In this document: positions 17,678-25,184 of the stretch, one piece after another | How positions within the stretch are numbered: position 1 is the first letter of the stretch | Layout of the letters: each line of letters opens with the position of its first letter | Assembly (NCBI GenBank): GCA_964417895.1 | Contig: CAYQJS010000061.1 | Coordinates: forward strand, 1-30,313 | DNA length: 30,313 nucleotides | Reading direction: 5' to 3' | Source of the DNA: CAYQJS01 sp964417895 | Lineage (GTDB): Bacteria > Chloroflexota > UBA6077 > SHYK01 | Made by a program: the position numbers and the translations under genes | Notes under the pieces: model-generated | What the model saw: only the letters and a program-made list of their open reading frames with translations | Databases searched by the model: none | What the model was told of the DNA's origin: nothing

Positions 17678-18073
17678 GGCTGCTTCCTCCTTCTGTGAAT
17701 GGCTGGCGCGCTAGCTCCGGATGTCCGGCAGGAACCAATCCGGGCAAGGGCCACTCAGCCGCTGCTTCCGGCTCTTCCTCCGCTACGAGAGAACTGGCGC
17801 CATAATCGTACTCCCAGGAGCCACCGGCCGGCCGTCCTAGTGGGCCAGTTCCTATGCGCATAGCGTCTTCGTCCGGTAGGGGAGGGGCTTGTCCCCTCCC
17901 GCCTCGCGCCCGCGTAGAGAGGCGCGCGGCGGGGGACGAGCCCCCGCCCTACCGGAACGACGCAACCGACGCAATGGCGATATTCATAAGAAGCGACCCA
18001 CTCGGTGGCCGCTGCCCATCGCCCTTCGGATAATCTAGTTGCAGGTTTGCCTATCCAGAGAAGCGGAGATTGC
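17678..18073. other. Divergent intergenic region with a large palindrome
   Basis: 396 bp between the divergent amidohydrolase and M16 genes. It should hold both promoters. The only structured element I see is the palindrome at 17873-17954. Upstream extensions of both flanking frames exist but have no family similarity. Confidence 0.55.
17873..17954. repeat. 82-bp palindromic element
   Basis: The left arm ccggtaggggaggggcttgtcccctcccgcctcgcgc pairs with the right arm gcgcgcggcgggggacgagcccccgccctaccgg, with only a few mismatches and a loop of about 12 nt. Each arm also contains a smaller stem. It is unlike the other repeats here and may be a non-autonomous miniature element or REP-like sequence. 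Confidence 0.8.
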
Positions 18074-20797
18074 ATGTCAATCAATGTCGCCTTCGAGAAG
18101 CACACGTTGAGCAATGGCCTGGACCTCATCCTCCATGAGGACCACGCGATCCCCGTAGCCGCCGTCAACGTCTGGTACCACGTCGGCTCCCAGAATGAAG
18201 AGCCGGACCGCACCGGCTTCGCCCATCTGTTCGAGCACATCATGTTCAAAGGCTCCAAGCACCACAACCGCGAGTATTTCATGCCGTTACAGGAGGTCGG
18301 CGCCAACGTCAACGGCTCCACCAGCACCGACCGGACGAACTACTACGAGAACGTGCCCGCCGAGTACCTGGAGCTAGCCCTCTGGCTCGAGTCCGACCGC
18401 ATGGGCTTTCTGCTCGACGCCCTCGATCAGGCGAGCTTCGACGTCGAGCGCGACGTTGTAAAGAACGAGCGGCGCCAGAGCTACGAGAACCGGCCCTACG
18501 GGCTCGCCGGCCAGGAGATCCGCCGAGCGCTGTTCCCTCCCAACCATCCCTACAACTGGGAGGTCATCGGCTCGCAGGAGCACCTCGACGCGGCGTCCAT
18601 CGAGGACGTCAAGGCCTTCTTCCGCCGCTTCTACGCCCCCAACAACGCCAGCCTCTCAATCGCCGGCGACATCGACGTTGCAGAGACGAAACGGCTCGTA
18701 GAGCAGTACTTCGGCGACCTGCCGCCCGCGCCGGCGGTGCCCCGTATCGAGCGCTGGGTCCCGAGGCTCGACGACGAGGTCCGGCTCAACCTCGAAGACC
18801 GGGTCCAGCTGCATCGCCTGTACTTTGCCTGGCTCGGCCCGCCGCGCTTCGACCCCGACGAGGCCCCGCTGGACGTCCTCATGGCGATCCTGGGTGAGGG
18901 ACGCAGCTCGCGTTGCTACCGCTCGCTGGTTTACGAGAAGCAGATCGCGCGCGAGGTTAGCGCCCGCTATTCGGCGATGGAAATCGCGGGCGAGATCCGC
19001 CTGGACGCCACGCTCATTCCTGGGGGGGGCGTCGAGGATGCCGAGCGCGCCCTTTTGGCCGAGATCGACCGCCTGAAGACAGAGCCGCCCAGCGAAGAGG
19101 AGGTACAGCGAGCAGTCAACCGCCTCGAGGCCCGCCACGTCCGCCGCATCGAGAGCGTCGGCGGCTTCGGCGGCCGGGCCAACCTCCTGAACTACTACAA
19201 CGTCTTTGCCGGCGACCCGGGCCGGCTCAACCACGATTTCGATCGCTACCTGGCGGTGAGGCCCGCTGACGTTGCGCATGTCGCCGGGAAGTATCTGGGC
19301 CCCGCCCGCGTTCGGCTGCTGGTTTCCCCCCAGCAGCCGGTCGCTCCAAGTAGTAGCGGAATTGACCGTAATCAGCAGCCGGTCGCCGGCCGTCCGCATG
19401 AGTTCCGGCCGCCCGTCCCGCAACGTGTGCAGCTTCGCGGTGGCCTCGACCTGCTGGTTGTCGAGAAGCGGACGGTCCCGACCGTCGCCGCGGCAGTGTA
19501 CTTCCCGGGTGGCGCGCTGGCCGATCCCTCCGACGGGCCCGGGCTGGCTTCCCTGACGACCCGGCTCCTGACCGAGGGCACACGCAACAGGACGAGCCTT
19601 CAGATCGCTGAGGAGAGCGAATTTCTCGCCGCCCGCCTGGGCGTGGACGTCCATCGCGAGTACTTCGTCACCAGCACGGAGGTCCTCACGCGGCACTGGC
19701 CCGGCGCCCTCGACTTGCTCGCTGACATCCTGGCAAATCCCGTCTTCCCCGAGCGCGAGGTCGAACGCGTCCGCAAGGAGCGGTTGACGGACCTGCGCCG
19801 CCTCCGGGACGACCCCAACGCCATCGCCGACCGAGTCAGCACCAGCGTCCTCTACGGCCGAGACACGCCCTATGGGCACCCAACGAGCGGACGTGAGGCC
19901 TCGATCGCCGCCCTGAGACGCAATGATCTCGACGCCCACCACCAGCGCTCCTTCCTCCATCAACGCCCGACCTTCATCCTGGTGGGCGACATCGACGCCG
20001 ACGAAGCCGCGCGCCAGCTCGAGGCCGCCTTCGCCGCCTGGGGACAGGACTCCTCTGATCCCCTCCCCCCTGGAGGGGGAGGGTTAGGGAGGGGGGGCAT
20101 CTCCCCCTCTCCCACCGCAGTGGGAGAGGGTTGGGGTGAGGGCCAGCCCACAACCATCTACCTCGTCGACAAACCAGGTGCTGCGCAGTCCGTCATCACG
20201 GCCGGCTTGCTCAGCGTCTCCCGCCTCCACCCCGACCACCTGCCGCTGGTGGTGATGAACATGGCCTTTGGTGGCCAATTCACCGCCCGGCTGAACATGA
20301 ACCTGCGCGAAGACAAGGGCTACACCTATGGCTACCGTTCCTCATTCAATTGGCGCCTGGCGCGCTCCAGCTTCCTGGCTGGCGGCGCCGTCCAGACGGC
20401 CGTGACCAGGGAAGCGTTAATCGAGACGATGAAGGAGTTCCGCGACCTCCACAGGGAACGGCCAATCAGCGAGGACGAGTTCGAGAAGGCGCGCCTGGGC
20501 CTCATCCGTGGCTTCCCGCCGACCTTCGAGACGCCGGGCCAGGTGCTCGGTCGCCTGGTCGACATCGTCCACTATGGCCTGGCAGACGATTACAACAGCG
20601 GGCTAATCGAGCGGCTCCAGGCCGTCACGCTCGCCGACGTGCACCGCACCGCAGCCGAGCACGTCGACCCCGATGCGCTCGCGATCATCGTCGTTGGGGA
20701 TCGGGCGGCGATCGAGCCGGGGCTTCAGGAGCTGGGACTGCCTATCGTCCACCTGGACTATGAGGGGGAAGGGCTGAAGGAGGAGGAACCTCGCTGA
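18074..20797 (+). CDS. M16 family zinc metallopeptidase, two-domain fusion
   Basis: 907 residues from the ATG at 18074 (GGAG 5 nt upstream); an earlier in-frame ATG at 18005 gives a non-conserved leader. The first half is a complete M16 peptidase: HLFEH (51-55) and Glu132 fit the inverted zinc motif HxxEH-x76-E. The second half is the inactive M16 partner domain, lacking HxxEH but with LREDKGYTYGYRSSF. Such proteins clip short peptides in a clamshell chamber. There is no clear signal peptide, so it is probably cytoplasmic. Residues about 660-692 (PLPPGGGGLGRGG and PSPTAVGEGWGEG) are translated palindromic repeat, inserted in frame within the second half. The gene stands alone. Confidence 0.93.
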   Translation: MSINVAFEKHTLSNGLDLILHEDHAIPVAAVNVWYHVGSQNEEPDRTGFAHLFEHIMFKGSKHHNREYFMPLQEVGANVNGSTSTDRTNYYENVPAEYLELALWLESDRMGFLLDALDQASFDVERDVVKNERRQSYENRPYGLAGQEIRRALFPPNHPYNWEVIGSQEHLDAASIEDVKAFFRRFYAPNNASLSIAGDIDVAETKRLVEQYFGDLPPAPAVPRIERWVPRLDDEVRLNLEDRVQLHRLYFAWLGPPRFDPDEAPLDVLMAILGEGRSSRCYRSLVYEKQIAREVSARYSAMEIAGEIRLDATLIPGGGVEDAERALLAEIDRLKTEPPSEEEVQRAVNRLEARHVRRIESVGGFGGRANLLNYYNVFAGDPGRLNHDFDRYLAVRPADVAHVAGKYLGPARVRLLVSPQQPVAPSSSGIDRNQQPVAGRPHEFRPPVPQRVQLRGGLDLLVVEKRTVPTVAAAVYFPGGALADPSDGPGLASLTTRLLTEGTRNRTSLQIAEESEFLAARLGVDVHREYFVTSTEVLTRHWPGALDLLADILANPVFPEREVERVRKERLTDLRRLRDDPNAIADRVSTSVLYGRDTPYGHPTSGREASIAALRRNDLDAHHQRSFLHQRPTFILVGDIDADEAARQLEAAFAAWGQDSSDPLPPGGGGLGRGGISPSPTAVGEGWGEGQPTTIYLVDKPGAAQSVITAGLLSVSRLHPDHLPLVVMNMAFGGQFTARLNMNLREDKGYTYGYRSSFNWRLARSSFLAGGAVQTAVTREALIETMKEFRDLHRERPISEDEFEKARLGLIRGFPPTFETPGQVLGRLVDIVHYGLADDYNSGLIERLQAVTLADVHRTAAEHVDPDALAIIVVGDRAAIEPGLQELGLPIVHLDYEGEGLKEEEPR
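20060..20143. repeat. GC-rich palindromic repeats, copy 5, inside the M16 coding sequence
   Basis: Two adjacent hairpins: cccctcccccctggagggggagg continuing to gggttagggaggggggg (20060-20097), and ctctcccaccgcagtgggagag (20107-20128). They match intergenic copies at 14095-14162 and 12754-12780 respectively. They keep the reading frame open. Confidence 0.85.
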
Positions 20798-20963
20798 ACG
20801 GTGGGGGCACAGCGCCCATCAGAGAGGAGGACCGTGCGGCTGCCCTTGAAAAGGCACAATGGGGATTCGAATGGTCATCCCGGGAGCCTACGGCCCGACT
20901 CCTACCGCGGGCCGGACACTCTGATTGAACATGCATCCTTCCACAAGCGCGACCAGAGTTGCG

Positions 20964-22121
20964 CTATTGCAACGTTGTGCCGCACACCCATGTTGCCCAC
21001 GCCGAAGTGCCCCTATCGTTAAACGCCTGCACTGTGAAGCAGCGCCTCGTTCCCGCACTGACGCCGCCGACCCCCCACCGCGTCATGTTGGCTGGCGTGG
21101 TGGCGATGATCCGGCTGCCGTCCACGTTGTCAGCGATGTAAAAGCCGCGCTCCGTTCCGGAGTTGTCCTTCCAATCAAGTTGGAACGTCGTCCGACCAGT
21201 CGCCGTCACCTGCAAGTTGGAGGGGGCAGCAGGAACTGGCAGCACCGTCGGAGCGCGGGTAGCTGCAGGACGGGCTTGGGTAGGCGATCGGACGGCGGTG
21301 GCGGGCAGGAGGACCCGTGCAGTCGAAGCGCGTGTGGGCGCAGGAGGGGCGCGCGTAGGCGTCCGGGGGGGCGCTGGCACACGAGACGGTGCCGCCGTCG
21401 CGGCACGAGGAGGCAGCGTGGGAGAACGGGTTGGTGGTGGCGTAAGGGCGTGAAGGGCAGACTGGGCCTCTGGTCGATTTGGCAGCAGATTCCGCGCGCG
21501 CACCAATTGCGACGCTCCCGAGGCTCGTGATCCTTGGGCAACCAGCGAATTCCCGTGAGATACGAGCGCCCCGTAGAGTTTGAGCGTAGCGCCCGGGTGC
21601 TGGGGGAAGTCCGCAAGAAACCCGTCAAGCATTCCGATCGTCCACAGCCAGTCCGAGCCCCACCCTGCGGCAAGCTGACGCTCTAGCACATCCCACTCCT
21701 GACCCACCGTTAGGGTCGCGGGCGGTAAGGGCGTCGCCGTGAGCCGCGCAGTTGGCTGTGCGGCTGTCGAGGTAGCACGCGTGGGTGCTACGACCGGACG
21801 CGGGGCCGCTGTGGGATTCTGCGCCGGAGTACTGGCCGTCGGTACGAGATTGGCCGCAATAACTCGCCAGACGACCAGCCCGGTTATGGCTACGGCCGCC
21901 ACCCAGGCCCACCCGGGCGCGACCCAGTTCCCTGCTGGGGTAGGAGCCCGGACGACCACGACACCTTGGCCAGGGGCCACGATGCGCATCGGCCCCTCAG
22001 CGTGTAATGGGCACCGATGGCTCAGGTGGTAGTTTCTCAGGCATCCTGGGACTTGGCAGACTTGGTAGGAGTCTGCCGGCGCAATCCTTTCCCCGCAAGC
22101 CGGGCACATTCGTGGCATCAT
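20964..22121 (-). CDS. RING-like zinc finger / transmembrane / fibronectin-III protein (candidate membrane E3)
   Basis: 385 residues, last gene of the Ubl cluster. The N-terminal treble-clef/RING-like finger has CPACGE (Cys6, Cys9), Cys22, Cys27 and YHLSHRC (His32, His35, Cys37), resembling prokaryotic RING families that co-occur with E1/E2/JAB genes. One membrane helix follows (about 69-92, WAWVAAVAITGLVVWRVIAA), then a Pro/Thr/Ala-rich linker, a helical region (about 138-226, ERQLAAGWGSDW to RPEAQSALHAL, possibly TPR-like), a second Pro/Thr/Arg-rich linker (about 228-297) and a fibronectin-III-like domain (about 298-383, SNLQVTATGRTTFQLDWKDN). Predicted topology puts the finger in the cytosol and Fn3 outside. 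An E3 or recruiter role is inferred from the finger and context. The gap to the E1 gene is 106 bp. Confidence 0.8.
   Translation of the reverse strand: MMPRMCPACGERIAPADSYQVCQVPGCLRNYHLSHRCPLHAEGPMRIVAPGQGVVVVRAPTPAGNWVAPGWAWVAAVAITGLVVWRVIAANLVPTASTPAQNPTAAPRPVVAPTRATSTAAQPTARLTATPLPPATLTVGQEWDVLERQLAAGWGSDWLWTIGMLDGFLADFPQHPGATLKLYGALVSHGNSLVAQGSRASGASQLVRARNLLPNRPEAQSALHALTPPPTRSPTLPPRAATAAPSRVPAPPRTPTRAPPAPTRASTARVLLPATAVRSPTQARPAATRAPTVLPVPAAPSNLQVTATGRTTFQLDWKDNSGTERGFYIADNVDGSRIIATTPANMTRWGVGGVSAGTRRCFTVQAFNDRGTSAWATWVCGTTLQ
22010..22036 (-). repeat. RING-finger coding repeat, copy A
   Basis: 27 nt encoding the NYHLSHRC part of the zinc finger. It matches copy B (22152-22178) at 25 of 27 positions. 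Confidence 0.85.
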
Positions 22122-22151
22122 CGGTATTCACCCGGCGCTCACGGCGCGCTA

Positions 22152-22178
22152 GGCACCGATGGCTTACGTGGTAGTTTC
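22152..22178 (-). repeat. RING-finger coding repeat, copy B, between the E1 and RING genes
   Basis: A near-copy of 22010-22036 lying in the 106-bp gap. It falls in the frame of the E1 gene beyond its TGA (22228-22230) and would read CCQGRQGNYHVSHRC. It is probably a remnant of a duplicated finger. Confidence 0.8.
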
Positions 22179-22227
22179 CTTGTCGCCCCTGGCAGCAGTT
22201 GAGAGGAGCCGTGCCGCCCTTTGTCGA

Positions 22228-23346
22228 TCATGTGACGAGAATCCACCCGTATTTGACCTCGCCCGCACCCCCACAGATCACCCGCAGTATGCTATTACAG
22301 GCTATCCCATAGCTCCGAAGCGTCAGCTCGCCACGCAGTTCCTCACTGCGTTCATCGCTAACTACGGAAAGCGCTCCGCAACGAGGACAGAGTCGTCGTT
22401 GGAACCGTCCTAGGAGGCAAGGCTGGCCTCGTTCTGCCCATCCGCATCTGTTACACCGCACCGAGTAGACGATCGCCTTGTCGTGCCAGACCTCGACGGT
22501 CGGTTGCCCTGTGCTCCGACTGACCGCAGCCTTGACTTCCCCCAACGGTTGGTCTAGTCCGACCTCCCCGGCCATCTCCCCAGGCAAAGGGAGGTGCCCA
22601 GGGCAGTCCTCGCGACGTGGCACCCTCCAAGTGACGAATCCGCCCACGCCTCCGAGATACTGCAACACACGTCCGGTGCCATTGTGCGCTCCGAGGTGCT
22701 CCCCGTGCAGCAAACAGAGACATTCTTGGACTGCGATGCCAGCGACGACTGCTGCTGTGGTTATGACCATCGGTATCTTAGGTTCCTCGAATACCAGGCC
22801 CTCTTTTGAGCAACTGTGCCGCTCAGCGAGCTCTTGATACTCGCGCTGAGGCCAACCGCATTCCACACAAGGCCCCTGCGGCGGCATGGCTACGAACACG
22901 TTACCCACCATGCCACCTATGCCGGTGTTTATCAACGGAGTGCCATTAACCCAGCAGTACCTGTTCAACCAAAGCCTGGCTTCATTATTGTCCACGGCCG
23001 CGAACACACAATCGAACGCGGCGTACTCGCGACTGCCAAGGTCATGGATGATATCGGCGCTAAGGCCGGCCGCTTCGACGTCTGGATTGATTTCTGTCGC
23101 CCGTTGCGCGAGAACCCCCGCTTTCGGCTGACCGATGTCGTGCTTCCGGAACAGCACGCTCCTGCTCAAGTTGACTTCTTCCACAACGTCCGTGTCCACA
23201 ATAACAATCTTGCCGATACCCACGAGTGCTAGGTTTTTGACGAGTTCATTCCCGGTGGTGCCGGCCCCTGCGACCATGACCTTAGCGGAATGCACCACCT
23301 GGGGATTCCAGCCCGGAATCATCTCCTGTCTCGCGTATCGTTCCAT
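22228..23346 (-). CDS. E1-like (ThiF/UBA-type) adenylating enzyme
   Basis: 372 residues from the ATG at 23346 (SD GAGGG), 9 bp after the JAB gene. The adenylation domain is complete: nucleotide loop GAGTTGNEL (27-35), IVDTDVVEEVNLSRSVLF (49-66, with the Arg of the NLxR motif at 62), Lys75, and AAVDNNEARLWLNR (116-129). A CxxC (160, 163) is a likely zinc pair. HSCSKEG puts Cys179 where the catalytic thioester Cys of Uba4/MoeB-type enzymes lies, just before the ITTAAVVAGIAVQE helix. An extra C-terminal zinc ribbon (Cys298, Cys301, Cys320, Cys323) precedes a tail LRSYGIACNSILRV. Role: ATP-dependent activation of the neighbouring Ubl. A sulfur-carrier role is less likely given the adjacent E2. 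Confidence 0.9.
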   Translation of the reverse strand: MERYARQEMIPGWNPQVVHSAKVMVAGAGTTGNELVKNLALVGIGKIVIVDTDVVEEVNLSRSVLFRKHDIGQPKAGVLAQRATEINPDVEAAGLSADIIHDLGSREYAAFDCVFAAVDNNEARLWLNRYCWVNGTPLINTGIGGMVGNVFVAMPPQGPCVECGWPQREYQELAERHSCSKEGLVFEEPKIPMVITTAAVVAGIAVQECLCLLHGEHLGAHNGTGRVLQYLGGVGGFVTWRVPRREDCPGHLPLPGEMAGEVGLDQPLGEVKAAVSRSTGQPTVEVWHDKAIVYSVRCNRCGWAERGQPCLLGRFQRRLCPRCGALSVVSDERSEELRGELTLRSYGIACNSILRVICGGAGEVKYGWILVT

Positions 23347-23355
23347 CAGAGCCCT

Positions 23356-24543
23356 CTACACCACGATGACCTGCGCCGCCGGTAATTCGACGAGTTGCGT
23401 GGAGTCGGCCCGGCAGACAGCCCAACGGATCATCGCAAATCCGGCGTCTCGGTCCTTCCTGGCGATCACGCGGTACTGACGCCCCCATCCACCGGCCTCC
23501 GGCGGGACATTTTCAGCCCGAGTGCTGGCCCCGTAGAGCCGGGCAGCCGACTCGGCCCGCCCGAACGACTCCAAAGAGAGAACGAACCCGATGGGTCGAT
23601 CCTGACCCTCGGCGAGGGCGTTTCGGTCCTCCCTACCCGTTCGTCCCGGCGAGAGCCTCGCGCGCCACCTCAGTGCCGATCGAAACCAGTTCGGGCGTGC
23701 GGCCGAGCCTGCGAGCGCCCCGTATTCGAGCCGGCTCAAGCACGCGAACGTGTAGCCGTCGAGGTAGCACGAAGATCCGTACAGCACTCCCTCCTGCACG
23801 GAGCCAACGTTGCCACGAAGCAACTGGCCGTGAAGCTCCCGGGACACGACGAGCACTGGGAGATGGCGCTGAAGCCGGTGTTCTCCCCTGTGCAGCTCGC
23901 TCAGTGCTCGGCGGAGAGTGGCCGCAAAACCCATTGCCGCCTGGCTGTCGTTGCTGACCCGCCCCAGGTCGTAGGTGATCTCGGGCCTCTGCTCCACCAG
24001 CACGAGGTGGCTGGAGGGGAGTCTCACCGCCTTATGCTGGCCGTTCCACGCGAAGAACCCTATCCAGTCGGTAGTGAGGTCGAGCTCCCTCTGGCTCGTT
24101 CGCGTGGGATCCACCACAACGGCGATCTGGTAACGTTCCGCGTGGAACTTGCTGAAATTCTCCACATCTGTATCAGATTGGAAGACGCGGAGCGCCGGAT
24201 GCGAATGGTAGTATCCGACCAGGATAGTGCCGGTCTGCTCACGAACGCGCTCTACCTCTGCGAAGCTCTCGGGATGCATAGTGACGAAGGTTGGAGTAGA
24301 CGCATACACGGCCGGCACCGCTGTTTCGATGTAGGTCATGTGAACGGTATCGTCGAAGTCCACGGCAGGGAAGCCCAGGAGATAGCCGCCGACTTCGTGA
24401 TGCAGCTCGCTCGCCGCATGGCGATACAGGTCATCGGCCACTTCTCGGCGAATCAGCACCATTGCGAGGCCCGGATGTGTCGGCGCGAGGGACACGTTTA
24501 CTCGACGCGGCGCGTCGTGGCGGGTGACCCTGATGATGCTCAA
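23356..24543 (-). CDS. JAB/JAMM (Mov34/MPN) metalloprotease with long C-terminal extension
   Basis: 395 residues from a TTG at 24543 that lies 9 bp after the E2 stop with a weak SD; GTG 24495 or ATG 24462 are alternatives. The N-terminal half is a JAMM protease with all ligands: Glu50 in HHEVGGYLLG and HSHPALRVFQSDTD (His113, His115, Ser123, Asp126), matching the HxHP-x6-SxxD pattern of Rpn11-type enzymes. Such enzymes trim Ubl precursors or remove Ubls from targets. Residues about 190-395 are a second region I do not recognise (YDLGRVSNDSQAAMG, LVVSRELHG, RPIGFVLSLESFGRAESA). It may bind a target or partner. The full catalytic set makes activity likely. Confidence 0.88.
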   Translation of the reverse strand: MSIIRVTRHDAPRRVNVSLAPTHPGLAMVLIRREVADDLYRHAASELHHEVGGYLLGFPAVDFDDTVHMTYIETAVPAVYASTPTFVTMHPESFAEVERVREQTGTILVGYYHSHPALRVFQSDTDVENFSKFHAERYQIAVVVDPTRTSQRELDLTTDWIGFFAWNGQHKAVRLPSSHLVLVEQRPEITYDLGRVSNDSQAAMGFAATLRRALSELHRGEHRLQRHLPVLVVSRELHGQLLRGNVGSVQEGVLYGSSCYLDGYTFACLSRLEYGALAGSAARPNWFRSALRWRARLSPGRTGREDRNALAEGQDRPIGFVLSLESFGRAESAARLYGASTRAENVPPEAGGWGRQYRVIARKDRDAGFAMIRWAVCRADSTQLVELPAAQVIVV

Positions 24544-24552
24544 CGTGTTGGC

Positions 24553-25101
24553 CTATCCACGTGATTGATTGATCCAGAACCGGAGGCGCGCCATGTCTAT
24601 TGGTGTCACATATCGGTTTATCCTGGACCGGTTCCGCTGCCACCAAGCGAGGGCCTGCGCGTTGGCTGGCGAAGTGGAGTCGATATGAAAAAGGCTACCC
24701 TCACCCTGGCTGTACTGTAGGTACTCGATGACACCGCGAACCCAGTCGGCCAAGGTAAGGTCGAACTGCGGCCTATCCTGTGTCCCCCAACAGATTCTCC
24801 CATCGGGCCAGATATGAGGGTGAAACGGAATCGGAGACTCAAAGCGGATGTCTGGAATCCGGCTCTCCGGATAGCCCAACGGCACCTCCACGGGCAGGGC
24901 GACCGCGGGCGAGGTCGGCGACCGACTGGAGTCGGGATTGTTAGTCAGGCTGGTGATACCGGTGATGGTGAGGCGGAACCGGCGCCAGTCGAGGTTTAGG
25001 GGATCGACCCGTAGGCGCAGGGGCAAGATCGTGTCATGGTCCAACAGCTGCTTCAGTCGCATCAACTGGGCCAGTTCGTTTCGCAACCGGTCTGCGCTCA
25101 T
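24553..25101 (-). CDS. E2-like ubiquitin-conjugating enzyme (UBC fold)
   Basis: 182 residues from the ATG at 25101 (SD GGAGGG, about 5 nt spacing); an upstream in-frame ATG at 25131 is less well placed. The core reads VEVPLGYPESRIPDIRF (71-87), then FHPHIWPDGRIC (93-104), which matches the eukaryotic E2 pattern FHPNIYPDGxVC with the active-site Cys at 104. The oxyanion Asn of HPN is His96 here. Helices DLTLADWVRGVIEYLQY and SPANAQALAWWQRNRSRI follow, like the conserved C-terminal E2 helices. Function: accepts Ubl as a thioester from the E1 and transfers it. It lies between the Ubl and JAB genes. Confidence 0.85.
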   Translation of the reverse strand: MSADRLRNELAQLMRLKQLLDHDTILPLRLRVDPLNLDWRRFRLTITGITSLTNNPDSSRSPTSPAVALPVEVPLGYPESRIPDIRFESPIPFHPHIWPDGRICWGTQDRPQFDLTLADWVRGVIEYLQYSQGEGSLFHIDSTSPANAQALAWWQRNRSRINRYVTPIDMARLRFWINQSRG

Positions 25102-25184
25102 TGGCCCTCCGCCCCTGATGCCTTGGCGCACCTGAAACCGTGCATGGGCGTCACCTATCAGTTGCTCTCAGACTTTGCGATGCT

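Noticed and set aside
23395..24564. 389-residue plus-strand open frame opposite the JAMM gene
   Set aside because: Antisense shadow of a gene with a complete catalytic motif; its own translation shows no recognisable domain.
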